DNA of 64,000 nt from assembly GCA_002436105.1 (NCBI GenBank), contig DIXU01000003.1, positions 124,001 through 188,000 on the forward strand, given 5' to 3'. Positions 17,316 to 25,428 of this stretch are shown here, one piece after another. A program made the position numbers and the translations under genes. Every line of letters starts with the position of its first letter. Position 1 is the stretch's first letter. The notes below the pieces were generated by a model. The model ran no database searches. It saw nothing but the letters and a program-made list of their open reading frames with translations, and was not told the origin of the DNA. This DNA is from Candidatus Aminicenantes bacterium UBA6072 (GTDB lineage Bacteria > Acidobacteriota > Aminicenantia > UBA2199).

Positions 17316-18036
17316 AATAGCTGTTCCCCTTTTTGTGGTTCTTGATCTCGTGGATCAGGCCGTCGATGTCCTTGCGGCTGTTGAAGTCGATCTTCTCGAC
17401 GTTGACCACCAGCAGCGGCGACAGCTTGTAGTTGAAAAAATAGTAGTTGTAGGCCTCGAAGATCTCCCGCCAATATTCGCTGGGGACCCTCTTTTCGTAC
17501 TCGCTCCCCTGCTTGTGGATGCGCTGCAGCATCTCGGCGAACGAGGTTTGCAGGTAGACGACCAGGCTGCAGGGATGGATGCGCTCGGCGAAAATGCCCA
17601 GGATGCGCTTGTAGATGTCCAGGTCCTCGTCGTTGAGCACGGTGTGGGCGTAGATGCCGTCCTTGTAGAAAATATAATTGGCGACCATGGTCTTCTGGAA
17701 CAGGTCCTTCTGCTTCATCTCCAGCTGCTGGTTGAAGCGGTTGATCAGGAAGATGAGCTGGGTTTTGAGGGCCAGCGGATTGTAGCCGGAGGAGAATGAT
17801 TCGTAATAATCCTTGAGGAAGGGGTTGCCCTGGCCCTTGAGCCCGGGCCGGGAAGGGTCGGCGAAGGGGGGCTGGCCCTGGCCGCCGGGGCCGGGCCGGG
17901 CGTGCTGGACCACGGAGTACTCGCCCTGATTGTCGAGGAACAGGCGGGCCTTGAATTCCTCGGCCAGAATCCGGGCCAGCTTCGTTTTCCCGGATTTGAC
18001 CAGACCCTCCACGGCGATGTACTTGAGATCGGTCAT
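17302..18036 (-). CDS. Deoxynucleoside-kinase-family P-loop kinase
   Basis: Probable deoxynucleoside kinase for salvage, 244 residues, first gene of the pan operon. Walker A reads GLVKSGKT (about residues 11-18). Further on are FLINRFNQQ, a tyrosine-rich helix, and LVVYLQTSFAEMLQRIHKQG, matching the arginine-bearing lid region of the dNK family. Between about residues 47 and 70 sits an insertion very rich in Gly, Pro and Gln that is absent from typical members. Substrate is not predictable. Association with panB is known in several phyla as far as I recall, but its meaning is not established. Confidence 0.8.
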   Translation of the reverse strand: MTDLKYIAVEGLVKSGKTKLARILAEEFKARLFLDNQGEYSVVQHARPGPGGQGQPPFADPSRPGLKGQGNPFLKDYYESFSSGYNPLALKTQLIFLINRFNQQLEMKQKDLFQKTMVANYIFYKDGIYAHTVLNDEDLDIYKRILGIFAERIHPCSLVVYLQTSFAEMLQRIHKQGSEYEKRVPSEYWREIFEAYNYYFFNYKLSPLLVVNVEKIDFNSRKDIDGLIHEIKNHKKGNSYYAPA

Positions 18037-18044
18037 CGGGCCTG

Positions 18045-18073
18045 ATTATATCATGCGCGGGCCGGGCTGTAAA
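18045..18073 (-). promoter_or_regulatory. Leaderless-type promoter of the kinase-panBCD operon
   Basis: Minus strand TTTACA (18073-18068), 17-base spacer, perfect TATAAT (18050-18045), then eight bases to ATG 18036. No Shine-Dalgarno. This lies in the 61-base gap downstream of glyA, so pan transcription can be independent of glyA. Confidence 0.78.
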
Positions 18074-18097
18074 TCGGCCCGGCCGGGCGCCGCAGGC

Positions 18098-19390
18098 TCA
18101 CACGTACTGCATTTCCAGGAAACGCGACCGCAGCTGGTTGACCTTGTCCTTGACCTGCTTGCCCCGAATGGCCCCGGCCATGAGCTCGCCCAGCTCGGCG
18201 AAATCCTTCTCCTTCATGCCGAAGCGGGTCATTTCCGGGGTGCCGATGCGCAGGCCCGAGGGGTTCTGGGCGTCGGTGTCACCGGGGAGCATGTTGTAGT
18301 TGCAGATGACATCATTGGCCTCCAGGGCCAGCGCCGCCTTGACGCCGCCGCCGAATGAGGCGACGTTGACCGCGATCTGGTGCGAGCGCGTATAGCCGAA
18401 CTCCCTGGCCTCGACGGGAATGCCGCTGGCCTCCATGGACTTGGCCAGCGCCACTGCGTTCCTGCAGATCTGCTCGGCATAGTCCTTGCCGTGGGCCTTC
18501 ATCTCGCGCGCTGCCACCAGCAGGGCCGGCAGGCTGTAGAGGTGGTGGTTGGAGGAAGTTCCCGGGAAGACGCCGCGGTCGGCGGCCGACCAGTATTTCT
18601 TCTCCCCATCGGCGTCCAGGTTGGCCAGGATCACACCGCGCTGGGGGCCGGGAAAGGTCTTGTGGGTGCTGCCGGTGAGCCAGGTGGCCCCCTCGGCCAG
18701 CGGGTCCTGGAACTGGCCGCCGGCGATCAGGCCGAGGACATGGGCGCCGTCGTAGAGAATGGGAATCTGCAGCTGGCGGCACAGAGGGGCCAATTCCCTG
18801 ACCGGGTCGGGGAACAGGTAGAGGCTCTTGCCCATGACCAGCAGGTTGGGCTTGACCTCCTCGATCAGATCGAGCGACTTGGCCACGTCGATATGATAGC
18901 GGTCTTCGGTCAGGGGGAAGAAGCTCAGCTTGACCGAGTTCTCCTTGCCGGGCTTCAGCACCTGTCCGCGCATCTGGATGCGCCGGCCCATGATGCCGAA
19001 GAAATTGTGGCTGATATGGCCGCCGGCGTCGGTGGAGTTGGCGATGACCGCGTCGCCGCCGCGCAGCCAGGCCATGGCGATGGCCGTGTTGGCGTTGTTG
19101 CCGCTGTAAGGCCGCACCTCGGCCTGGGCGCAGCCGAACAGCTCGCGCATCTCGCGGGCGGCCATGGTCTCGATCTCGTCGATGAATCGTGTCCCCTGAT
19201 AATAGCGGTTGATCTTGTCCGGGGTGTTGGGGTGGCCTTCGGCATAGCGGCCCATGAAGTCGTTGAGCTGGATGGAACGCACCGCCGGGCTGGGCGTGTT
19301 CTCGCTGGCGATCAGGTTGATGCATTGCCTGCCCCGCCATTCGTTCTGCTTCTCGACTATGGCGAAAATGTCTTTCGTGTCAACGGGCAT
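18098..19390 (-). CDS. glyA: Serine hydroxymethyltransferase, divergent archaeal-like type
   Basis: PLP enzyme interconverting serine and glycine with a folate or pterin C1 carrier. 430 residues. The PLP lysine is K244 in GSTHKTFPGPQRG, with YDGAHVLGLIAGGQF upstream and SGNNANTAIAMAWL near the PLP phosphate. The sequence departs clearly from the usual bacterial GlyA (N-terminus, GQFQDP region, C-terminal third) and looks more like archaeal SHMT. An AGGAGGT ribosome-binding site lies four to five bases before ATG 19390. It precedes the panB operon. PanB uses the methylene-folate that SHMT makes. Confidence 0.88.
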   Translation of the reverse strand: MPVDTKDIFAIVEKQNEWRGRQCINLIASENTPSPAVRSIQLNDFMGRYAEGHPNTPDKINRYYQGTRFIDEIETMAAREMRELFGCAQAEVRPYSGNNANTAIAMAWLRGGDAVIANSTDAGGHISHNFFGIMGRRIQMRGQVLKPGKENSVKLSFFPLTEDRYHIDVAKSLDLIEEVKPNLLVMGKSLYLFPDPVRELAPLCRQLQIPILYDGAHVLGLIAGGQFQDPLAEGATWLTGSTHKTFPGPQRGVILANLDADGEKKYWSAADRGVFPGTSSNHHLYSLPALLVAAREMKAHGKDYAEQICRNAVALAKSMEASGIPVEAREFGYTRSHQIAVNVASFGGGVKAALALEANDVICNYNMLPGDTDAQNPSGLRIGTPEMTRFGMKEKDFAELGELMAGAIRGKQVKDKVNQLRSRFLEMQYV

Positions 19391-19443
19391 GTGACCTCCT
19401 GGTTTTGACGTGATATTCTTATAAGAAAAAAGCTTGCGGAATC

Positions 19444-19512
19444 AGTGATGAGTGATGCGTGATGAGTGATGAGAAACAGCGAGCCAACATCGTGCTTTTC
19501 TTTCCCATCACT
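19444..19512. repeat. Heptamer tandem array (AGTGATG)
   Basis: Four consecutive units at 19444-19471 (AGTGATG twice, CGTGATG, AGTGATG), with one opposite-strand copy CATCACT at 19506-19512. It lies in the 161-base spacer between rpiB and glyA, upstream of the glyA ribosome-binding site. No gene is seen in this spacer. Confidence 0.8.
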
Positions 19513-19551
19513 ATGGATCGTTGAATCTGTCGGCTCATCAGGATTCTCGGG

Positions 19552-20022
19552 TCATTCAACCTTCTTTTCAACCTGATCGCGCAGGTAATCCAGCCGGGCC
19601 TGGTGGCGCCCCCCGGCAAAGGGCGTCTCGAGGAACACGGCGACGATGCGCAGGGCCGTGGCGGGGTCGAGGACGCGCGCGCCCAGGGCGAGGATATTGG
19701 CGTCGTTGTGCTGGCGGGCCACGCGGGCGGCTTCTTCCGTGTGACAGAGGGCGGCGCGCACGCCGGAGAACCTGTTGGCCACGATGGACATGCCGATGCC
19801 CGAGCCGCAGATCAGGATGCCCACGGCGTGCTGCGGATCGGCGGCGACCCGGGCGGCGGCCAGGGCTCCGAACTCGGCCCAATTGGAGGGCTGCGGAGAA
19901 TGGGTGCCGACGTCATCGACGGTTCGACCCTGTTGGCGCAATGCGGCGACGATCCTCCCCTTCAGCTCGAACCCCGCGTGGTCGGAGGCGACGATGACGT
20001 TCATGCCGCTGCCGGTGTCCAT
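19552..20022 (-). CDS. rpiB: Ribose-5-phosphate isomerase B
   Basis: Interconverts ribose-5-phosphate and ribulose-5-phosphate (RpiB/LacAB fold). Visible marks are NVIVASDHAGFELKG near the start, the ILICGSGIGMSIVANR active-site loop with the catalytic Cys, and HNDANILALGARV. ATG 20022 gives 156 residues and has a GAGG stretch overlapping the previous stop. ATG 20004 would start at the canonical MNVIVASDH and give 150. The gene follows a small lipoprotein gene by six bases. Confidence 0.94.
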   Translation of the reverse strand: MDTGSGMNVIVASDHAGFELKGRIVAALRQQGRTVDDVGTHSPQPSNWAEFGALAAARVAADPQHAVGILICGSGIGMSIVANRFSGVRAALCHTEEAARVARQHNDANILALGARVLDPATALRIVAVFLETPFAGGRHQARLDYLRDQVEKKVE

Positions 20023-20028
20023 GGGGCC

Positions 20029-20340
20029 TCAGCTGGCGAAGCCCAGGTCCAGCCTGAGCGAATCGCCGGGATTCAGTATCAGGGCCACGTACTCGACACG
20101 TCCCGGCTGGCCGACCGGAAAATAGATCAGCTCCACGTCGAAGGTGTCGCCGCCGGGCCAGGACAGGGTGAGGGTATCGGTTTGGCCGACCGCGATCGTC
20201 GTTGAATGGTAGTCGAGGGTGACCACGATGTCGCGGACGCCGGTGTTGCGAACGTTCACCCGGGCTTCGCTGCTGCGCGCGCAGCCGCCCAGCCAGATCA
20301 AGGCGGGGAATACTGCCAGCCACGCGATTTTTTTGCTCAT
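20029..20340 (-). CDS. Small putative lipoprotein
   Basis: 103 residues, not recognised as a named family. The N-terminus MSKKIAWLAVFPALIWLGGC is a lipoprotein signal with lipobox LGGC, so Cys20 should be lipidated. The rest is beta-rich (NTGVRDIVVTLDYHSTTI, LTLSWPGGDTFDVELIYF) and resembles a single immunoglobulin-like sandwich. An AGGAG ribosome-binding site and a recognisable promoter lie upstream. It is cotranscribed with rpiB, with no obvious functional link. Confidence 0.78.
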   Translation of the reverse strand: MSKKIAWLAVFPALIWLGGCARSSEARVNVRNTGVRDIVVTLDYHSTTIAVGQTDTLTLSWPGGDTFDVELIYFPVGQPGRVEYVALILNPGDSLRLDLGFAS

Positions 20341-20359
20341 GGGACTCCTTTCAGGCCAT

Positions 20360-20388
20360 AAATTAAACCATTTCGCCCCGCAAGTCAA
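20360..20388 (-). promoter_or_regulatory. Promoter of the lipoprotein-rpiB unit
   Basis: Minus strand TTGACT (20388-20383), 17-base spacer, TAATTT (20365-20360), followed by a short leader with AGGAG before ATG 20340. This one is not leaderless. Confidence 0.6.
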
Positions 20389-20482
20389 TAGCGGCGGCGG
20401 TCGCCGGCCCCCCGTTCCGATGGGACCGGGACGTCGGGATCGAAGCGGCCCCTCCAGCCGTCGTTGCGGGGCGGTGCGGCCA

Positions 20483-22003
20483 TCAGCCGTAGGGGATCTC
20501 CCGCTGCTCCTCCTCGGCGCCGACGCGGATGGCGGGAATATCGCTGCGCGGGCAAACGCTCTCGCAGATGCCGCAGCCGATGCACAGGTCGGGAACGACG
20601 TAGATCTGCCGGACTCGCCTGAGCCGGCCGCGGAAATCGTGCACCTCGACCTCGCGGAAGCGGATGGCTTTCTCAGGCACCGGGCAATGCTCCTCGCAGA
20701 CGGCGCAGTTGTAGCCGTCGGCATAGGTGTAGCAGGCGCTGCGGTCGATGACCGCGGTGCCGATCTTGAACTGCTTCTTCTCCTCCAGGGTCAGCCTGGC
20801 CAGGGCGTGGGTCGGGCAGACCTGGGTGCAGCGGTGGCACTCGTACTCGCAGTAGCCGCTGGTCGGCACCAGCACGGGGGTCCAAACCCCCTCCAGCCCG
20901 GCCTGGAATACGGCCGGCTGCAGGGCGTTGGTCGGGCAGGCCTGCAGGCAGGCGCCGCAGCGAATGCATTTTTCCAGGAATTCCTTCTCGCCGACGGCGC
21001 CGGGCGGGCGCAGGAAGGAATGGGTCCTGGCGCTGCGGGCCGGGGCGATCAGGGGCAGGGCGGCCGCGGCCAGGCCGACGGCGGAAGCGCCCAAAAGGCG
21101 GCGGCGGCCCAGGTCCAGGGCAGGTCGCCGGCCGGAGACGGGAAGGCCGAAGCGCAGGTCGATGGCCGCCTCGGGACAATCGCTCACGCAGTTGAAGCAC
21201 AGGACGCATTCCGACTTGAGATAATCCTTGAAGGGACTGCCGTAGTAGGTGCAATGCGCGGCGCAGGCGTTGCATGAGCGGCACTTGTCGTTGATCGCCA
21301 GGCGCAGCAGCGACCAGCGGCCCAGCAGGCCGTACAGGGCCCCCAGGGGGCACAGGTAATTGCAAAAGAAGCGGCGGCGGTGGAGGTTCAGCAGCAGCAG
21401 GCCGAGGAAAATGACGCCGATGCCGGCGGCCTGCAGGAAGGAGCGCTGCGTCACGGTGAGCAGGACGCGGCGCCCGAGTTCATACAGCGGTTCGGGCCCC
21501 GCCAGCAGGGCCTGCTGCAAAAGGGCGTTCGCGCCCGGCAGGATCACGGTGGCGGCGCTGCGGGTGAGCAGGGAAAAGGGATCGATCCAGCCCAGGAGCT
21601 GGACGGTGAAGAGCGAGGCAACCAGCAAGGCGGCGAGCAGCAGGTACTTCAAGCGCAACGGCTTGCGGGCCACCGGCATGCGGCGCTGCCCGCGGCGCGC
21701 ACCCAGCCAGGTGAAGAACTGGTTCATAGCTCCCAGGGGGCATATCCAGCCGCAGAAGAAACGGCCGAGCAGCAGGGTCAGCAGCAGCGGCGCCAGCGCG
21801 AGCAGGAAGATGCGCAGGAAAGGCCCGGCCAGCAGGCTGACCCACAGGAAAAGCGGGTCGAAATAAAAGAAAAGCCCGGCCCAGGGCAGGCGCGCCGCGT
21901 CTCCCCCGCCGCTGCGCACGAGGAGAAGGAAGAAGAGGACAGTGAAAATGATCTGGCTGAGGATGCGCGCCCGCTGCAGCAGCCGCCCCGTTCGCCTGTC
22001 CAT
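20483..22003 (-). CDS. NapH-like membrane protein fused to NapG-like polyferredoxin
   Basis: Predicted membrane-anchored electron carrier, 506 residues. The N-terminal half is NapH/NosR-like: helices at about 14-30, 48-80, 120-138 and 190-207, with two FFC-x2-x-CPLGA motifs (about 83-92 and 213-222) facing the cytoplasm, and two 4Fe-4S sets (CRSCNACAAHC 241-251; CVLCFNCVSDCP 266-277). At about 300-320 an internal RRRLLGASAVGLAAA segment looks like a Tat signal anchor, after which three or more further cysteine sets follow (346-356, 385-396, 424-440, 474-484). The order suggests that separate napH and napG-type genes were fused, with the second half translocated. It follows DUF362 by six bases. 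The electron donor and acceptor are unknown. Confidence 0.85.
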   Translation of the reverse strand: MDRRTGRLLQRARILSQIIFTVLFFLLLVRSGGGDAARLPWAGLFFYFDPLFLWVSLLAGPFLRIFLLALAPLLLTLLLGRFFCGWICPLGAMNQFFTWLGARRGQRRMPVARKPLRLKYLLLAALLVASLFTVQLLGWIDPFSLLTRSAATVILPGANALLQQALLAGPEPLYELGRRVLLTVTQRSFLQAAGIGVIFLGLLLLNLHRRRFFCNYLCPLGALYGLLGRWSLLRLAINDKCRSCNACAAHCTYYGSPFKDYLKSECVLCFNCVSDCPEAAIDLRFGLPVSGRRPALDLGRRRLLGASAVGLAAAALPLIAPARSARTHSFLRPPGAVGEKEFLEKCIRCGACLQACPTNALQPAVFQAGLEGVWTPVLVPTSGYCEYECHRCTQVCPTHALARLTLEEKKQFKIGTAVIDRSACYTYADGYNCAVCEEHCPVPEKAIRFREVEVHDFRGRLRRVRQIYVVPDLCIGCGICESVCPRSDIPAIRVGAEEEQREIPYG

Positions 22004-22009
22004 GGCCGG

Positions 22010-22951
22010 TCAGGCCGACAGGCTCTTGAGCGCGATTTTGGCGATATCGATCTCGCCCATCCCGCGCTCGTGGGCCGCCTGCAGGAACTCGACCTGGCGG
22101 GCGTCGCGGCCGAACAGCGCGGCGGCGGCCACGTCGGCGTGCATGATCTGCGGGGAGGCGATGACCGTGCGCCGCTCCTCCACGTCGCTCAGCCGGCCGC
22201 CCACCGGGCCGTTGCGGACAAGGACGCGCCAGGCGTCGACCACGACCAGGTGGCTGCGGAAGCCGTTGGCCAGGTCGGCGATGTTCTCGCCCATGTCGCG
22301 GTGCAGCTTGCCGCGATTGCCGCCCAGGATGCCGAAGAGGTTCTTCATGGCGATGGTCAGCCCCGAGCTGCCGTGGTGCTTGAGGATCGGCACGTTGATG
22401 AACTTGTCCACCTCGAGGTGGTCGCGGTACACCGGCCACTTGCCGAGGAACTCGCCCTTGAAGTCGTGCAGCACCAGGCGGTTCTCGTCGCTGAAGCGGA
22501 CCTCGGCCCCCGCCCGGCGCGCCATGGCCTCGATGCCGCTGCGCTGGTAGCAGTCCTCGGCCTTGTGGCAGGTGTTGTCCATGACCACGACCTTCTTGGC
22601 CCCGGCGGCGAAGGCGAGCTCGATGACGGCGCGCAGCACCTCGGGATGGGTGCAGGCGGCCTGCTCCGTCGTGCGGTTCCAGCCGATATTGGGCTTGACC
22701 ATGACCACGTCTCCGCGGGAGACAAACTGGTTCATGCCGCCCAGCTCGGCCACGGCCCGCCGGGTGATCTCGTAGGGAGAGGTACCCTTGACCTGGATCA
22801 CGCCGGCCGCGCCGCCGGTCTGCGCCCGTACCGCGGGGGCGGATCGAGCGGCAGCCGGAGACGCGGGCGCGCCCTGGGCGCGGGCGAGCGCCGGAACGAG
22901 CAGCCCCGAGGAGACCCACATGCCGTTGCGGACGAATGTTCTTCTTTTCAT
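22010..22951 (-). CDS. Tat-exported DUF362 protein
   Basis: 313-residue protein of the DUF362 family, which often accompanies 4Fe-4S proteins but has no settled biochemical role. The N-terminus MKRRTFVRNGMWVSSGLLVPALARAQG is cut after ARA by inspection and carries twin Arg before a hydrophobic core, a Tat signal. Conserved parts are VMVKPNIGWNR, the cysteine in DNTCHKAEDCYQRSG, LKHHGSSGLTIAMKNLFG and a final VDAWRVLVRNGPVGG. The partner fused ferredoxin (20483) follows directly. The tatA and tatC genes at 8306-9437 would supply the export machine. The promoter lies six bases before the ATG. Confidence 0.88.
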   Translation of the reverse strand: MKRRTFVRNGMWVSSGLLVPALARAQGAPASPAAARSAPAVRAQTGGAAGVIQVKGTSPYEITRRAVAELGGMNQFVSRGDVVMVKPNIGWNRTTEQAACTHPEVLRAVIELAFAAGAKKVVVMDNTCHKAEDCYQRSGIEAMARRAGAEVRFSDENRLVLHDFKGEFLGKWPVYRDHLEVDKFINVPILKHHGSSGLTIAMKNLFGILGGNRGKLHRDMGENIADLANGFRSHLVVVDAWRVLVRNGPVGGRLSDVEERRTVIASPQIMHADVAAAALFGRDARQVEFLQAAHERGMGEIDIAKIALKSLSA

Positions 22952-22957
22952 GGAACC

Positions 22958-22986
22958 ATTCTAACGGATCGCGGACCGGCGGTCAA
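22958..22986 (-). promoter_or_regulatory. Leaderless-type promoter of the DUF362/polyferredoxin unit
   Basis: Minus strand TTGACC (22986-22981), 17-base spacer, TAGAAT (22963-22958), then six bases to ATG 22951. Confidence 0.72.
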
Positions 22987-23002
22987 TGGTGCGGGCCGGG
23001 GA

Positions 23003-24457
23003 CTACTTCATGCTTTTCAACAGCCCCGCCATGAAGTCCCACACCTTGCCGATCGAGTCCACATGAATCTTTTCGTCGGGCGCATGGGGATTCTTCAGGG
23101 TCGGGCCGAAGGAGATCATGTCCATGCCTTCCTTCTTGTCGCCGATGATGCCGCATTCGAGCCCGGCATGGATGACCTCCACGAGGGGTTCCTTGCCGAA
23201 CAGCTTGCGATAGACTTCCTTGCAGCGCGCCAGCAGCGGCGACTGCAGGTTGGGCTGCCAGGCGGGATAGCCGTTGCCGCTGACGGCATCAGCGCCGGCG
23301 AGGCGGGCGATCGCCTCGATCCTCCAGGTCAGGGCGTGCAGGCGCGACATGACCGAGCTGCGCTGGCTGGTGACGATCTCCAGCTTGCTGTTGGTGATGC
23401 GGACGCTGGCCTCGTTGTTGGAGGTCTCGACCAATCCCTTGATCTCGGCGGACATGGCGGCCACGCCGTGGGGCAAGGCCAGGAGCAGGTCGAGGATGCG
23501 GCCGCTGTCGGCGGTGTTGAGCGGGCGCTTGCCCATGGTCTCCAGCTGGAGCTCGACGCTGACCTTCAGGTTGGGATCGGTTTTCCTGAACTCTTTCCTG
23601 AACGTCCCCTCCAGCTCGGAAACGATGCGCTCAATGTCCTTGAAGCTGTCGCGGGGGATGAATATGTCGGCCCAGGCGTCGCGGGGGATGGCATTGTGTG
23701 CCGTGCCGCCGGAGACGTCGGCCAGGCGGACATCGCACTCGCGGCGCACCTGCATCAGTGCCCGCACCAGGACGCGGATGGCATTGGCGCGCTCCTCGTT
23801 GATGTTGACCCCGGAGTGCCCGCCGTTCATGCCGCCGGCCTTCAGGCGCGCCATGACGAAACCTTCGGGGGCGTCCTCGTAGTGCACGGCCAGGCTGATG
23901 CGCGTGTCGCGCCCGCCGGCGCAGCCGACGGTGAACACGCCCTCGTCCTCGGAGTCGACGTTGAGCAGGATCTTGCCCTCGATGAAGTCGCCCTGCAGGG
24001 CGTTGGCGCCGGTCAGCCCGGTCTCCTCGTCGACGGTGAACAACAGCTCCAGCGGGGGATGAGCCACCTCCTTGTCCAGGGCCAGCACCATGGCCATGGC
24101 CAGGGCGATGCCGTTGTCGGCCCCCAGCGTCGTGTGGTCGGCTTTCAGCCATTCGCCGTCGAAGACAAAGCGGATCGGGTCCTTGGAAAAGTCGTGGGGC
24201 GAGTCGGCCGTCTTCTCGCAGACCATGTCCATGTGCCCCTGGATGACGACGATCCCGGACTTCTCGTATCCCGGGCTGGCCGGAACCTTGATCAGCACGT
24301 TGCCGACCTTGTCCTGCCTGGACTGCAGGCCGTTCTTCCCTGCCCAGTCGAGCAGGAAGGCGCCGATCTTCTCTTCATGCTTGGAACAGCGCGGAATGGC
24401 GCTGATCCGCTCGAACAGATCGAGGATCTGCTTCGTTTTTTGGTGACGGATATTCAT
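23003..24457 (-). CDS. pepD: Cytosolic dipeptidase (PepD, M20C)
   Basis: Di-zinc aminoacyl-histidine-type dipeptidase, 484 residues, close to the E. coli PepD length. Zinc-site motifs appear in order: VIQGHMDMVCE, DHTTLGADNGIALA, FTVDEETGLTGA (general-base Glu) and NVDSEDEG. HAGLECGIIGDKKEGMDMISFGP closes the active site near the end. ATG 24457 has AAGGAG eight bases ahead. A frame opening 66 bases upstream lacks any signal. It would hydrolyse dipeptides such as those made by the S46 enzyme once imported. Confidence 0.95.
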   Translation of the reverse strand: MNIRHQKTKQILDLFERISAIPRCSKHEEKIGAFLLDWAGKNGLQSRQDKVGNVLIKVPASPGYEKSGIVVIQGHMDMVCEKTADSPHDFSKDPIRFVFDGEWLKADHTTLGADNGIALAMAMVLALDKEVAHPPLELLFTVDEETGLTGANALQGDFIEGKILLNVDSEDEGVFTVGCAGGRDTRISLAVHYEDAPEGFVMARLKAGGMNGGHSGVNINEERANAIRVLVRALMQVRRECDVRLADVSGGTAHNAIPRDAWADIFIPRDSFKDIERIVSELEGTFRKEFRKTDPNLKVSVELQLETMGKRPLNTADSGRILDLLLALPHGVAAMSAEIKGLVETSNNEASVRITNSKLEIVTSQRSSVMSRLHALTWRIEAIARLAGADAVSGNGYPAWQPNLQSPLLARCKEVYRKLFGKEPLVEVIHAGLECGIIGDKKEGMDMISFGPTLKNPHAPDEKIHVDSIGKVWDFMAGLLKSMK

Positions 24458-24494
24458 TGAATCGCTCCTTGGCGGAAAACTTTTCAGAAAAAAA

Positions 24495-24523
24495 ACTATA
24501 ATGGAAACATCCCCAAAAGTCAA
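24495..24523 (-). promoter_or_regulatory. Promoter of pepD
   Basis: Minus strand TTGACT (24523-24518), 17-base spacer, TATAGT (24500-24495), with a roughly 35-base leader that carries AAGGAG. Confidence 0.7.
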
Positions 24524-24561
24524 TCCCGGCCCGGGCCGGCGCCCCGGGCGCCGCCGGCCTG

Positions 24562-24590
24562 TTGCAAACCGCTGTCATCCGGCATACAAT
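24562..24590 (+). promoter_or_regulatory. Leaderless-type promoter of the gene at 24599
   Basis: TTGCAA (24562-24567), 17-base spacer, TACAAT (24585-24590), eight bases to ATG 24599. The hexamers and spacer are identical to those at 3784-3812. Confidence 0.75.
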
Positions 24591-24598
24591 GGCGGCGC

Positions 24599-25354
24599 AT
24601 GGTGCGCATTCCGGCCGCTCTCCTGCTGTTCAGCCTGCTATTTCCCGCTGCGGAGATCGCTCCCAGCGGCATCACCTGCTGCGACGAGCAGAAGATCCGC
24701 CTGGCCATGACCGAGGAGGCGCTGCGGCGCATCGCGAACCGGAGCGAAGGCCGCGCCCGGAGCGAAACCGATTACCTGTGCGCCCAGGCGCATGAACGCA
24801 TCCGCGGCCGCCTTCCTTCCGGCGGCCGCGACCAGGTCCTGGACTTCATGCGCCAGGCCCTGCGGCAAAACGACACCGACGAGGACACGCGCGAATTTCA
24901 GAAGCTCGTCGGCCACTTCATCCTGGGCATGACCCTGGAGATCGGCCATACATTCCAGGACGAGTACGACCAGGCCCGGGCGGCGAAGGAAAAGCTCGAC
25001 AGGCTGCTCGACACGCTGGAGGACTCTCCCCTTGCCGGGGAGGAGGCCTTGAGCCGGGCCCTGTTCCACGCCGACCTGACCGAAAAGGAATTGCGGCGCA
25101 TCCGGGCCCTGGAAAGGAAATGGCGGGAAAAGGAGGCCTTTGCCTCCCCCTTCGATGAGTTCAGCGAACTCAGAAGGAATGTCCTCGGCCTTGCCGCCGA
25201 TCCCGATCAGCGCATGACCTTCATGCTCGCCGGGCGCTACCGGGCCGACCACCCTTTCCTGGACGAGTTCCTGAAGAATTACCGTCGCCTGGCCGCTGAT
25301 TTCCGCGAAACAGCGCGCCGCGTGAACGAGCTTCTCGACACCCGGGCAGATTGA
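24599..25354 (+). CDS. Exported protein of unknown function
   Basis: 251 residues, not recognised. A signal peptide covers about residues 1-22 (RIPAALLLFSLLFPAAEIA). The mature part is nearly all charged helix, rich in Arg, Glu and Leu, with one Cys-Cys pair right after the signal (ITCCDEQ) and a third Cys in DYLCAQAHERI. It could be a periplasmic helical-bundle protein. There is no catalytic motif. The gene is alone between pepD (divergent) and the glycosyltransferase region. Confidence 0.75.
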   Translation: MVRIPAALLLFSLLFPAAEIAPSGITCCDEQKIRLAMTEEALRRIANRSEGRARSETDYLCAQAHERIRGRLPSGGRDQVLDFMRQALRQNDTDEDTREFQKLVGHFILGMTLEIGHTFQDEYDQARAAKEKLDRLLDTLEDSPLAGEEALSRALFHADLTEKELRRIRALERKWREKEAFASPFDEFSELRRNVLGLAADPDQRMTFMLAGRYRADHPFLDEFLKNYRRLAADFRETARRVNELLDTRAD

Positions 25355-25392
25355 GTGCCATCCCGGCCGCGTTCTCCATGCTCTTTCCCGGG

Positions 25393-25421
25393 TTGAATTC
25401 GCTCGCGAAATATTCTACAAT
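25393..25421 (+). promoter_or_regulatory. Promoter upstream of the 25479 glycosyltransferase
   Basis: TTGAAT (25393-25398), 17-base spacer, TACAAT (25416-25421). The first ATG comes seven bases later, at 25429, and belongs to a short frame, not to the glycosyltransferase. Confidence 0.7.
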
Positions 25422-25428
25422 CCACCCC

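Noticed and set aside
17302..19390. One long operon from glyA through panD
   Set aside because: A strong leaderless promoter sits in the 61-base gap between glyA and the kinase gene, so separate starts are likely, although read-through is possible.
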